Shown here: in pieces, positions 1 through 5,763 of the stretch
Layout of the letters: each line of letters opens with the position of its first letter
Position numbering within the stretch: the stretch's first letter is position 1
Assembly (NCBI GenBank): GCA_964651325.1
Contig: CAZYXP010000138.1
Coordinates: 1-10,418, forward strand
Origin: JADFOB01 sp964651325
GTDB lineage: Bacteria > Planctomycetota > Phycisphaerae > UBA1845
Length of the DNA: 10,418 nucleotides
Direction of reading: 5' to 3'
Position numbers and translations under genes: made by a program
Notes under the pieces: model-generated
The model's input: the letters and a program-made list of their open reading frames with translations, nothing else
Database searches by the model: none
What the model was told of the DNA's origin: nothing

Positions 1-20
1 CGGGAGGAAATCGATCGTTC

Positions 21-1820
21 ATGGCGGACCTTAGCTTAATTCGCAATTTCAGCATCGTAGCCCACATCGATCACGGCAAAAGTACGCTCGCAGACCGCAT
101 TCTGGAGCATACGGGGGCTATCACGGCGCGAGAAATGCGGGCGCAATTCCTCGATGACATGGACCTCGAGCGCGAGATGGGCATCACCATCAAAGCCAAT
201 CGAGCCAGCGTGCCCTACGAATTCGAGGGGAAGACCTACATGCTCAACCTCATCGACACGCCGGGGCACGTCGATTTCCATTATGAGGTTTCGCGGGCGC
301 TGGCCGCCTGCGAGGGTGTTTTGGTACTGGTCGATGCAACGCAGGGCGTCCAGGCTCAGACCGTCGCCAACGCCTACCTGGCGCTGGAAGCCGATCTCGA
401 GATCATTCTCGTGATCAACAAGATTGACCTCCCCTCGGCCCACCCCGAGGACATCGCCCTGGAAACCGAGCAGATTCTCGGATTGGAGGCCGCGGAGGCG
501 ATCTTTACCAGCGCCAAGACAGGCGCCGGCCTCGATGACCTGCTCCAGGCCGTGATCAAGAAAATCCCGCCGCCCAGCGGCGACATCGACGCCCCGTTGC
601 GGGCGCTGATCTACGACGCCAAACCCGATGTTCACCGGGGCGTCATATCGCATCTGCGAATACGAGATGGCGAAATCCGCAAGGGCGAGGGGATCGATCT
701 TCTGGCCGTCGGACGGAAGTATCAGGTGACCGAGGTGGGCAAGTTCACGCCCAAGCCGACCCAGGTCGAATCGCTCAGCGCCGGCGAGGTCGGCTACATG
801 GTGGCGAGCATTAAGACGCTGGCCGACGTGAGCATTGGCGATACCGTAACGCACACCAATCGCCCCACGGACAAACCGCTGCCCGGCTACGAGGCGCCGC
901 AGCAGATGGTTTATTGCGATTTCTTTCCCGGGCTCGGCACGGGCACCGATCAGTTGCGCGAGGCCATGGAAAAGCTCTGGCTCAACGACAGCTCGTATAC
1001 GTACACCACTGTGGGTTCGGACGCCCTTGGCGTGGGTTTTCGGTGCGGCTTCCTCGGCCTGTTGCACATGAAGATTATTCAGGAGCGGCTGGAACGCGAG
1101 GGCAACGTAACGGTGGTCCAGACCGCGCCGACGGTCACGTACGAGGTGTTGCTCAAACACGGCGGCAAGATTCGCATCGAATCGCCGAGCGATCTGCCCG
1201 ACATGAGCAGCGTTGAGGAGGTCCGCGAGCCGATCGTCGATGTTCAGATGATCATCCCGGCCGAGAGCGTCGGGACGGTCATGCAGCTTTCCATGGACCG
1301 GCGCGGCAAGCACAAGAAAACGGAGTATCTCTCGCCGACACGCGTGATGATGACGTATGCCCTTCCGCTGGCCGAAATCATCTACGATTTCTACGACAAG
1401 CTGAAGACCTGCACGAAGGGGTACGGCACCTGCGATTACGAGATCACCGGCTACGAATCGGGCGATCTTGTGAAGCTGGATATTCTGGTCAATGGTGTCG
1501 CGGTTGATGCGCTTTCGGTCATTGTCCACCGGGATAAGGCCCAATGGCGCGGGCGGCGGCTGATCCAAAGGCTGAAGAAGGAAATCTCTCGGCACATGTT
1601 TGAGATTCCGCTGCAGGCGGCGATTGGGGCGAAGGTCATCGCCCGTGAAACGATCCGGGCCTTTCGCAAGGACGTCACGGCCAAGTGCTACGGCGGCGAT
1701 GTGACGCGCAAGCGCAAGCTGCTCGAAAAGCAGAAAGCGGGCAAGAAACGCATGAAGACGGTGGGCAACGTGGAAATCCCGCAGGAAGCGTTTATGTCTA
1801 TTCTCGACCCGGACGAATAG
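21..1820 (+). CDS. lepA: Elongation factor 4 (LepA), ribosome-associated translational GTPase
   Basis: This 599-residue protein is a full-length LepA/EF4, the cytoplasmic GTPase that binds the ribosome and is linked to back-translocation and to 30S subunit biogenesis. The GTPase motifs are all visible: the P-loop AHIDHGKS at residues 14-21, GIT at 54-56, DTPGH at 79-83, NKID at 133-136 and SAK at 164-166. EF-G-like domains II, III and V follow, with the FRCGFLGLLHM segment in the middle. The LepA-specific C-terminal domain has the diagnostic lysine-rich stretch CYGGDVTRKRKLLEKQK (about 556-572) and ends in NVEIPQEAFMSIL. Length matches the family (E. coli about 599). The ATG start is preceded by GGGAGGA at 2-8, about 12 bases away, slightly long but convincing. 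The opposite strand is also open over almost the whole gene, which is explained by the absence of TTA, CTA and TCA codons after codon 6. Hairpin repeats begin 17 bp after the stop. Confidence 0.98.
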   Translation: MADLSLIRNFSIVAHIDHGKSTLADRILEHTGAITAREMRAQFLDDMDLEREMGITIKANRASVPYEFEGKTYMLNLIDTPGHVDFHYEVSRALAACEGVLVLVDATQGVQAQTVANAYLALEADLEIILVINKIDLPSAHPEDIALETEQILGLEAAEAIFTSAKTGAGLDDLLQAVIKKIPPPSGDIDAPLRALIYDAKPDVHRGVISHLRIRDGEIRKGEGIDLLAVGRKYQVTEVGKFTPKPTQVESLSAGEVGYMVASIKTLADVSIGDTVTHTNRPTDKPLPGYEAPQQMVYCDFFPGLGTGTDQLREAMEKLWLNDSSYTYTTVGSDALGVGFRCGFLGLLHMKIIQERLEREGNVTVVQTAPTVTYEVLLKHGGKIRIESPSDLPDMSSVEEVREPIVDVQMIIPAESVGTVMQLSMDRRGKHKKTEYLSPTRVMMTYALPLAEIIYDFYDKLKTCTKGYGTCDYEITGYESGDLVKLDILVNGVAVDALSVIVHRDKAQWRGRRLIQRLKKEISRHMFEIPLQAAIGAKVIARETIRAFRKDVTAKCYGGDVTRKRKLLEKQKAGKKRMKTVGNVEIPQEAFMSILDPDE

Positions 1821-1836
1821 GAGGGGATTTCCGGTA

Positions 1837-1862
1837 TGTAGCACACCCGCCCTCGGGTGTGG
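1837..1862 (-). repeat. REP-like palindromic repeat, copy 1 (reverse orientation)
   Basis: Perfect 8-bp inverted arms CACACCCG (1842-1849) and CGGGTGTG (1854-1861) enclose a 4-base loop. Read on the minus strand the unit has CCGAGGGCGG at its centre and ends in GTGCTACA, matching the copies at 1898-1922, 1928-1952 and 4270-4294. It starts 17 bp after the lepA stop codon. Its stem could help end lepA transcripts, but no T-run follows it. Confidence 0.7.
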
Positions 1863-1897
1863 TTCGGGCCCTCGAGTGCGAATCCGGGCGAATTCTT

Positions 1898-1922
1898 CCC
1901 AGCCGAGGGCGGCTGGGCTACA
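1898..1922 (+). repeat. REP-like palindromic repeat, copy 2
   Basis: Perfect 8-bp arms CCCAGCCG (1898-1905) and CGGCTGGG (1910-1917) enclose the loop AGGG, followed by the conserved tail CTACA. It is in the opposite orientation to copy 1 and the same orientation as copy 3. Confidence 0.75.
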
Positions 1923-1927
1923 CCAGA

Positions 1928-1952
1928 CTCAGCCGAGGGTCGGCTGGGCTAC
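1928..1952 (+). repeat. REP-like palindromic repeat, copy 3
   Basis: It repeats copy 2 at a 30-bp offset: AGCCGAGGG (1931-1939), one inserted T, then CGGCTGGGCTAC (1941-1952), identical to copy 2 apart from the inserted base. The arms CTCAGCCG and CGGCTGGG pair with one T-G wobble around a 5-base loop. Confidence 0.75.
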
Positions 1953-2004
1953 GCAAGGAGCTGGTTCGCGAGTTCGGGCGTTTCCGGATGGACGAATCGG
2001 TCTC

Positions 2005-2009
2005 GAGGA
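2005..2009 (+). promoter_or_regulatory. Ribosome binding site that sets the ygiQ start
   Basis: GAGGA ends 7 bases before the ATG at 2017. The same frame is open upstream to an ATG at 1876, but that longer version would translate straight through hairpin-repeat copies 2 and 3. The site therefore favours the ATG at 2017. Confidence 0.6.
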
Positions 2010-2016
2010 AAAAAGC

Positions 2017-4125
2017 ATGGTATCGTCCAAACCGCACGCATCCGGAGGCTCGTCCGGGTATGTTCAGCTTCGCGTTGAATCGCAATCTACCGACGAGATG
2101 ATCGGCGGGCATGAATGCTCTGGAAATGGGCCCACCGCGCCGCTGCCCATGTCGCGGGGCGAAATGCAGGCCCGCGGCTGGGATGAAGTCGATATCGTCT
2201 TCGTCTCCGGTGACGCGTACGTCGATCACCCCAGCTTTGCCACGGGCATCCTTGGCCGCGTGCTGGAAGCGTTCGGATTCCGCGTGGGCATCATTGCGCA
2301 GCCGGATTGGCACAGTTGCGACGCCTGGCGAGAATTCGGCAGGCCGCGCCTCTTCTTCGCCGTCAGCGCCGGCAACATGGATTCCATGATCAACCACTAC
2401 ACGGCCAATCGGAAGGTGCGCAACGACGACGCCTATTCTCCGGGCGGCCGCATCGGCATGAGGCCGGACCGGGCGACGCTGGCTTACTGCCAGCGAGCCC
2501 GCGAGGCGTACAAGGGCGTGCCGATCGTGGCGGGCGGCGTAGAGGCGAGCCTGCGACGGCTGGCCCATTACGACTACTGGAGCGACACGGTTAAGCGTTC
2601 GATCCTGATGGATGCCAAACCGGATCTGCTCGTGTTTGGCATGGGCGAATCCGCCATCGTGGAAGCGGCCAAGCGGATTGCCGGTGGCGAGTCGATCAAG
2701 GATCTTCGCGACATGCGCGGCGTCGCCTACGCCTTGGGGGCGAAGGACGCCCCGCCGGAGGGGGCTCGGGTTTCTGTCTTGCCGTCGTTTGAGGACGTAA
2801 AGAGTGATCCCAGAGCGTTTGCGGTGGCGACGCGGCGGATTCACCACGAGACCAACCCGCACAACGCCAAAACGCTGGTGCAATGGCACGATCGCCAGGC
2901 GGTGGTCTGCAACCCGCCGCGTGAACCGGAATCCGAGCGGGCGATGGACCTTTTTTACGACCTGCCCTACACACGCCGGCCGCACCCGTCGTATCGGGAT
3001 CCGATTCCCGCCTATGAGGTGGTGAAGGATTCGGTCACGATCATGCGCGGTTGCTTCGGCGGCTGTACGTATTGCTCGATCACCACGCACCAGGGCCGGA
3101 TCATTCAGTCGCGCAGCAAGGCTTCCATCACGAAGGAGGTCGCGCGGATTGGGCGGGACCCCGGCGCCAAGGGCATCATCAGCGATTTGGGCGGCCCGAC
3201 GGCCAACATGTACAAGATGCAGTGCCGCGACGGCGCCGTTGAGGCGATTTGCCGCAGACTCTCCTGCGTGCATCCTAAGATTTGCCCGTTGCTGGAGACC
3301 GACCACGGCCCGCTCATTGACGTAATGAAAACGGCGCGGGCGCAATCGGGCATCCGCAAGGTCTTCGTCGCCAGCGGGGTGCGCATGGACCTGGCCCAGC
3401 TATCGCCTGAGTATATGGAAGAATTGGCGACGCATCACGTCGGCGGCCACCTCAAGGTCGCGCCGGAAAACACGGACAAGGCCACCCTGGGCCTGATGAA
3501 ACGCCCGGGGCTGGACAATTTCCAGCGGTTTGCCGATCAGTTCACCAGCGCGTCCCAAGAGGCCGGCAAGGAGCAATATCTGGTCCCCTATTTTATTTCC
3601 GCGCATCCGGGCAACACGCTGGACGCCATGATCGAGCTGGCGCTCTTCCTGAAGGAAAATGGATATCGCCCCGATCAGGTTCAGGATTTCATTCCGGCGC
3701 CGTTCGACATTGCGGCGTGCATGTACCACACCGGGTTGGATCCGATCACCATGAAACCGGTTTACGTCGCGAAGTTTCTGCGCGATCGCAAGCTGCAACG
3801 CGCGTTGATGCAGTTTTTCAAGCCGGAGAATTATTTTGAGGTGCGTAGGGCGTTGGTGCAGGCCAAGCGCACGGACTTGATCGGCGACGGATGCCACGCG
3901 CTGATTCCGACGCACGCCCCGCGCGAGGCCATCGAGGCGCGGCGTCACCATGCACAGCGAGACGCGGCGGGCGCGGACTATTATCATGCACCGGGCCGCG
4001 ATGTTGCCCCCGGAGCCGATAGTGCTTCAGCCGATCCCGGATCGGTGGGTCGGCAGGGGCGGGCAAGGCGCAAGGCCCGGTCGAAGGGGTACCGGCCCGG
4101 GCGGCGCGGGGCGCAAGGACGGTAA
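2017..4125 (+). CDS. ygiQ: YgiQ family radical SAM protein
   Basis: This 702-residue protein belongs to the YgiQ family, predicted cytoplasmic radical S-adenosylmethionine enzymes with no substrate that I know to be established. The cluster-binding motif C-x3-C-x2-C is present as CFGGCTYC at residues 346-353, where the three cysteines would hold a 4Fe-4S cluster. Other family hallmarks are LPMSRGEM near residue 45, GDAYVDHPSF at about 65-74, IIAQPDW, AGNMDSMINHYT, GGVEASLRR, YDYWSDTVKRS, ISDLGGPTANMY after the cluster motif and EQYLVPYFISAHPG at about 519-532. The N-terminal region before the radical SAM core resembles a B12-binding-like fold in related enzymes, but I see no cobalamin-binding signature. 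The C-terminal ~60 residues are rich in Arg, Gly and Ala and end in a basic GYRPGRRGAQGR-type tail typical of the family. The ATG at 2017 is chosen from its binding site and because the upstream in-frame ATG lies before the repeats. It sits alone between non-coding gaps, so it is probably its own transcript. Confidence 0.95.
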   Translation: MVSSKPHASGGSSGYVQLRVESQSTDEMIGGHECSGNGPTAPLPMSRGEMQARGWDEVDIVFVSGDAYVDHPSFATGILGRVLEAFGFRVGIIAQPDWHSCDAWREFGRPRLFFAVSAGNMDSMINHYTANRKVRNDDAYSPGGRIGMRPDRATLAYCQRAREAYKGVPIVAGGVEASLRRLAHYDYWSDTVKRSILMDAKPDLLVFGMGESAIVEAAKRIAGGESIKDLRDMRGVAYALGAKDAPPEGARVSVLPSFEDVKSDPRAFAVATRRIHHETNPHNAKTLVQWHDRQAVVCNPPREPESERAMDLFYDLPYTRRPHPSYRDPIPAYEVVKDSVTIMRGCFGGCTYCSITTHQGRIIQSRSKASITKEVARIGRDPGAKGIISDLGGPTANMYKMQCRDGAVEAICRRLSCVHPKICPLLETDHGPLIDVMKTARAQSGIRKVFVASGVRMDLAQLSPEYMEELATHHVGGHLKVAPENTDKATLGLMKRPGLDNFQRFADQFTSASQEAGKEQYLVPYFISAHPGNTLDAMIELALFLKENGYRPDQVQDFIPAPFDIAACMYHTGLDPITMKPVYVAKFLRDRKLQRALMQFFKPENYFEVRRALVQAKRTDLIGDGCHALIPTHAPREAIEARRHHAQRDAAGADYYHAPGRDVAPGADSASADPGSVGRQGRARRKARSKGYRPGRRGAQGR

Positions 4126-4132
4126 CGGCCTC

Positions 4133-4151
4133 GGCGGTGGCGGCCACCGCC
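4133..4151 (+). terminator. GC-rich hairpin after ygiQ, possible terminator
   Basis: Perfect 8-bp arms GGCGGTGG (4133-4140) and CCACCGCC (4144-4151) surround a 3-base loop, starting 7 bases after the ygiQ stop. The position suits a transcript end or 3'-end protection. No T-run follows (the next bases are TCTAAG), so this is not a classical intrinsic terminator. Confidence 0.4.
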
Positions 4152-4168
4152 TCTAAGCTCGGGATGTT

Positions 4169-4197
4169 GAACCACCAAGGCACGAACACACTAAGGG
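4169..4197. repeat. Degenerate 'ACCAAGGCACGAA' intergenic tract
   Basis: The tract reads as three degenerate units of 8-9 bases, ACCACCAAG, GCACGAAC and ACACTAAG, ending in a G-run. I recall closely similar phrases as frequent intergenic repeats in planctomycete and related genomes, which I cannot confirm here. The 170-codon minus-strand frame that crosses it looks like a by-product and not a gene. Confidence 0.35.
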
Positions 4198-4269
4198 GGA
4201 TGTGGGAAGGTGCGAAGATGGGGTTTGTGAAGAGGCGGCGGAGCGCGTCCATGTCGTAGAGTGTGGGGA

Positions 4270-4294
4270 CGCAGCCGGGGGCGGCTGTGCTACA
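4270..4294 (+). repeat. REP-like palindromic repeat, copy 4
   Basis: The arms CAGCCG (4272-4277) and CGGCTG (4282-4287) enclose GGGG, extended outward by a G-T wobble and a C-G pair, and are followed by CTACA. The core AGCCGGGGGCGGCTG and the tail GCTACA match copies 1-3, more than 2.3 kb away. It lies 55 bp before the start of the zinc-ribbon gene, on its 5' side. Confidence 0.7.
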
Positions 4295-4348
4295 ACGCGG
4301 CGGTTCGGTGCGTTGTCTGTCGGATGACATTCAACAGCGAGGGCGGCG

Positions 4349-4990
4349 ATGATTCAACCTTGGCACCGGCGATCCCAGCGTGAGCGTGTCGGCATCCTGG
4401 CGCTGACGCTCGCAGCCATCTCTGGCGCGATCATCGGTTGGGTGAGCTATGCCGCACCTGTGCTGCTTCCGATGACCCTCTCGAAGCGCGACCAGGCTTA
4501 TGTTTGTTGTTCCGACGGGCTGTTGCGTGTCTACCACTACCAATGCAACGAGCCGATCGAGATGGAAATCTCCGACGATCGTCGTCGGATCAACCTCCGC
4601 CTCCAATCGGATAGGTCTATCTGTCAGCGCATTCAGCACGCTCCGCCCAACAGGATTTCGCAATACGCGATCATTTCGACGGTATTGCGACCGGTTCACC
4701 CTGGCGGAGGCACCGTGGTCCTTCTGAACGGCGTCCGCACGTCGGTGGCGGCTCCTGTTTCGCTGCTGCTTGCGTATCCAATTTTCGTCGTGCTCAAAGA
4801 CGCCTTTCGCCGGCGCCAGCAAGTTCCCGGGCTATGTGTGCATTGCCATTATGATCTGACGGGCAACACCACGGGCATTTGCCCGGAATGTGGGAAGACG
4901 CGCGTGTGTTGGTCGTGCGGGGTCCGGCTCGGGCCATCCCCGGGCACCCACTGCCCCGAATGCGGCGCATCTGCTGAAAGGGAAACCTAG
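4349..4990 (+). CDS. Two-helix membrane protein with tandem C-terminal zinc ribbons
   Basis: This 213-residue protein has no function I can name. A hydrophobic segment at about 14-42 and a second at about 133-149 are likely membrane helices, with a polar stretch of about 90 residues (43-132) between them, probably outside the cytoplasm. That stretch has cysteines at 53, 54 and 66. The C-terminal part carries two Cys4 zinc ribbons: C163, C166, C178, C181 in the form CVHCHYDLTGN...CPEC, and C187, C190, C202, C205 in the form CWSC...CPEC. With both ends in the cytoplasm, the ribbons would face the cytoplasm. The first ribbon, with its YDLTGN core, is of the type common in planctomycete membrane proteins. 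The ATG is preceded by GAGGG at 4339-4343, five bases away. The gene is co-directional with its neighbours but separated from them by gaps of about 160-220 bp. Confidence 0.85.
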   Translation: MIQPWHRRSQRERVGILALTLAAISGAIIGWVSYAAPVLLPMTLSKRDQAYVCCSDGLLRVYHYQCNEPIEMEISDDRRRINLRLQSDRSICQRIQHAPPNRISQYAIISTVLRPVHPGGGTVVLLNGVRTSVAAPVSLLLAYPIFVVLKDAFRRRQQVPGLCVHCHYDLTGNTTGICPECGKTRVCWSCGVRLGPSPGTHCPECGASAERET

Positions 4991-5050
4991 TGCCGCGTTG
5001 CCTTAGTTTGGACGACGAGGGCGGAGAGGGGAGACCGCCGCGTCCGTGCA

Positions 5051-5085
5051 ACCGCGCGGGCTGAATCCCGCGGCTCGGTGGATGA
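5051..5085 (+). repeat. Second hairpin repeat type (CGCGGG ... CCCGCG)
   Basis: Arms CGCGGG (5055-5060) and CCCGCG (5067-5072) enclose CTGAAT, followed by GCTCGGTGGATGAA. The sequence resembles the GGGCTNAAGCCCGCGG-type hairpins that I recall as dispersed repeats in many environmental bacterial genomes. It lies inside the optional 5' extension of the next gene, which argues that the extension is not translated. It could also end the transcript of the zinc-ribbon gene, although no T-run follows. Confidence 0.4.
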
Positions 5086-5147
5086 AACGCCGCGAACCAG
5101 GCATGGCTCGCCCTTGCAAACCGTCGGTATTCAAACACAATTCGGCC

Positions 5148-5747
5148 ATGCTGCTGACCAAGAAGGAACGACCGCTCCTCGTTGTCAATGCGGTTTTGCT
5201 TGCCGCGTTCGGCTGGATGGCGCTTGATCCGGTCAACTATGAATTCATTCTCTATGTGGCGGTGATCGCGGCGGTCGGTGGTTTGATCGTCTGGCGGCAG
5301 CGGACCGTCCGGTTCAGTCTGCCGATACTGTGGGGCCTGACGCTATGGGCGCTGCTCCACATGGCCGGCGGCAACCTGCGCGTGGCCGGCGGGTCACTCT
5401 ATGATGTTGTGCTTATCCCTCTGATCGGTCCACCGTACAATGTCCTGGGCTATGATGACCTCGTCCACACGTTTGGATTCGGCGTGGCGACGCTTGTTTG
5501 CTATCATTTGCTACGTCCGCATCTTCGTGAAGAGCTGGCACACGCCCGTGTGCTTGTTTTTCTTGTCGTGTTGATGGGGTTGGGGATGGGCGCCGTCAAC
5601 GAGCTGATCGAGTTCGTGGCGGTCGTGATTTTGCCCGAAACCGGCGTGGGCGGATACGAGAACACGCTCCTGGATATGGTATTTAACCTGATCGGCGCTA
5701 CGATCGCGGCCGGCCTGATTTTTGGGAGAGGCGGTCGGGCGGGTTAG
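5148..5747 (+). CDS. DUF2238 (YjdF-like) integral membrane protein
   Basis: This 199-residue protein is very hydrophobic, with about six predicted membrane helices (roughly residues 9-25, 30-48, 57-73, 85-98, 106-122 and 134-160, plus a final one at 176-193). Its conserved polar residues fit the YjdF/DUF2238 family: H71 and GG at 74-75, YDDLVH at 102-107, NELIEF at 151-156, and Y170 followed by LLDMVFNLIGA at 174-184. Some members have a longer TQGDxWD-type motif where this protein has GYENTLLDM, so it may be a divergent branch. E. coli YjdF is of similar length (about 209). The biochemical role of the family is unknown to me. The frame is open upstream to a GTG at 5046, with further ATGs at 5082 and 5103. 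I chose 5148 because the earlier part would cross a hairpin repeat and is not hydrophobic. No start has a good ribosome binding site. It lies 16 bp before the DUF2079 gene and probably forms an operon with it. Confidence 0.75.
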   Translation: MLLTKKERPLLVVNAVLLAAFGWMALDPVNYEFILYVAVIAAVGGLIVWRQRTVRFSLPILWGLTLWALLHMAGGNLRVAGGSLYDVVLIPLIGPPYNVLGYDDLVHTFGFGVATLVCYHLLRPHLREELAHARVLVFLVVLMGLGMGAVNELIEFVAVVILPETGVGGYENTLLDMVFNLIGATIAAGLIFGRGGRAG

Positions 5748-5751
5748 ACCT

Positions 5752-5758
5752 GGGAGGA
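5752..5758 (+). promoter_or_regulatory. Strong ribosome binding site that sets a GTG start
   Basis: GGGAGGA ends five bases before a GTG at 5764. The same frame also has an ATG at 5722, which would overlap the preceding gene by 26 bp and has no such site. The GTG is therefore the better start for the DUF2079 gene. Confidence 0.75.
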
Positions 5759-5763
5759 TACGC

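Noticed and set aside
36..1844. 602-codon open frame on the minus strand across lepA
   Set aside because: It is codon-aligned antisense to lepA and stays open only because lepA lacks TTA, CTA and TCA codons over this span. Its translation has no recognisable domain.
1837..1952. CRISPR-like array between lepA and ygiQ
   Set aside because: Only three imperfect hairpin units are present, in mixed orientation, with no regular unique spacers and no cas gene nearby.
1876..2016. N-terminal extension of ygiQ from the upstream ATG
   Set aside because: It would translate hairpin copies 2 and 3, and a good ribosome binding site sits before the ATG at 2017.
1918..3345. 475-codon minus-strand frame across ygiQ
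   Set aside because: It is antisense to a clear radical SAM gene, has an Arg/His-rich translation without motifs, and runs through the hairpin repeats.
3818..4330. 170-codon minus-strand frame across the ygiQ end and the following gap
   Set aside because: Half is antisense to ygiQ, and the rest crosses repeat copy 4 and the degenerate tract. The Pro/Arg-rich translation looks like a by-product of repeats.
5722..5763. Earlier ATG start for the DUF2079 gene
   Set aside because: It overlaps the upstream gene and lacks a binding site, while GGGAGGA stands at the right distance before the GTG at 5764.
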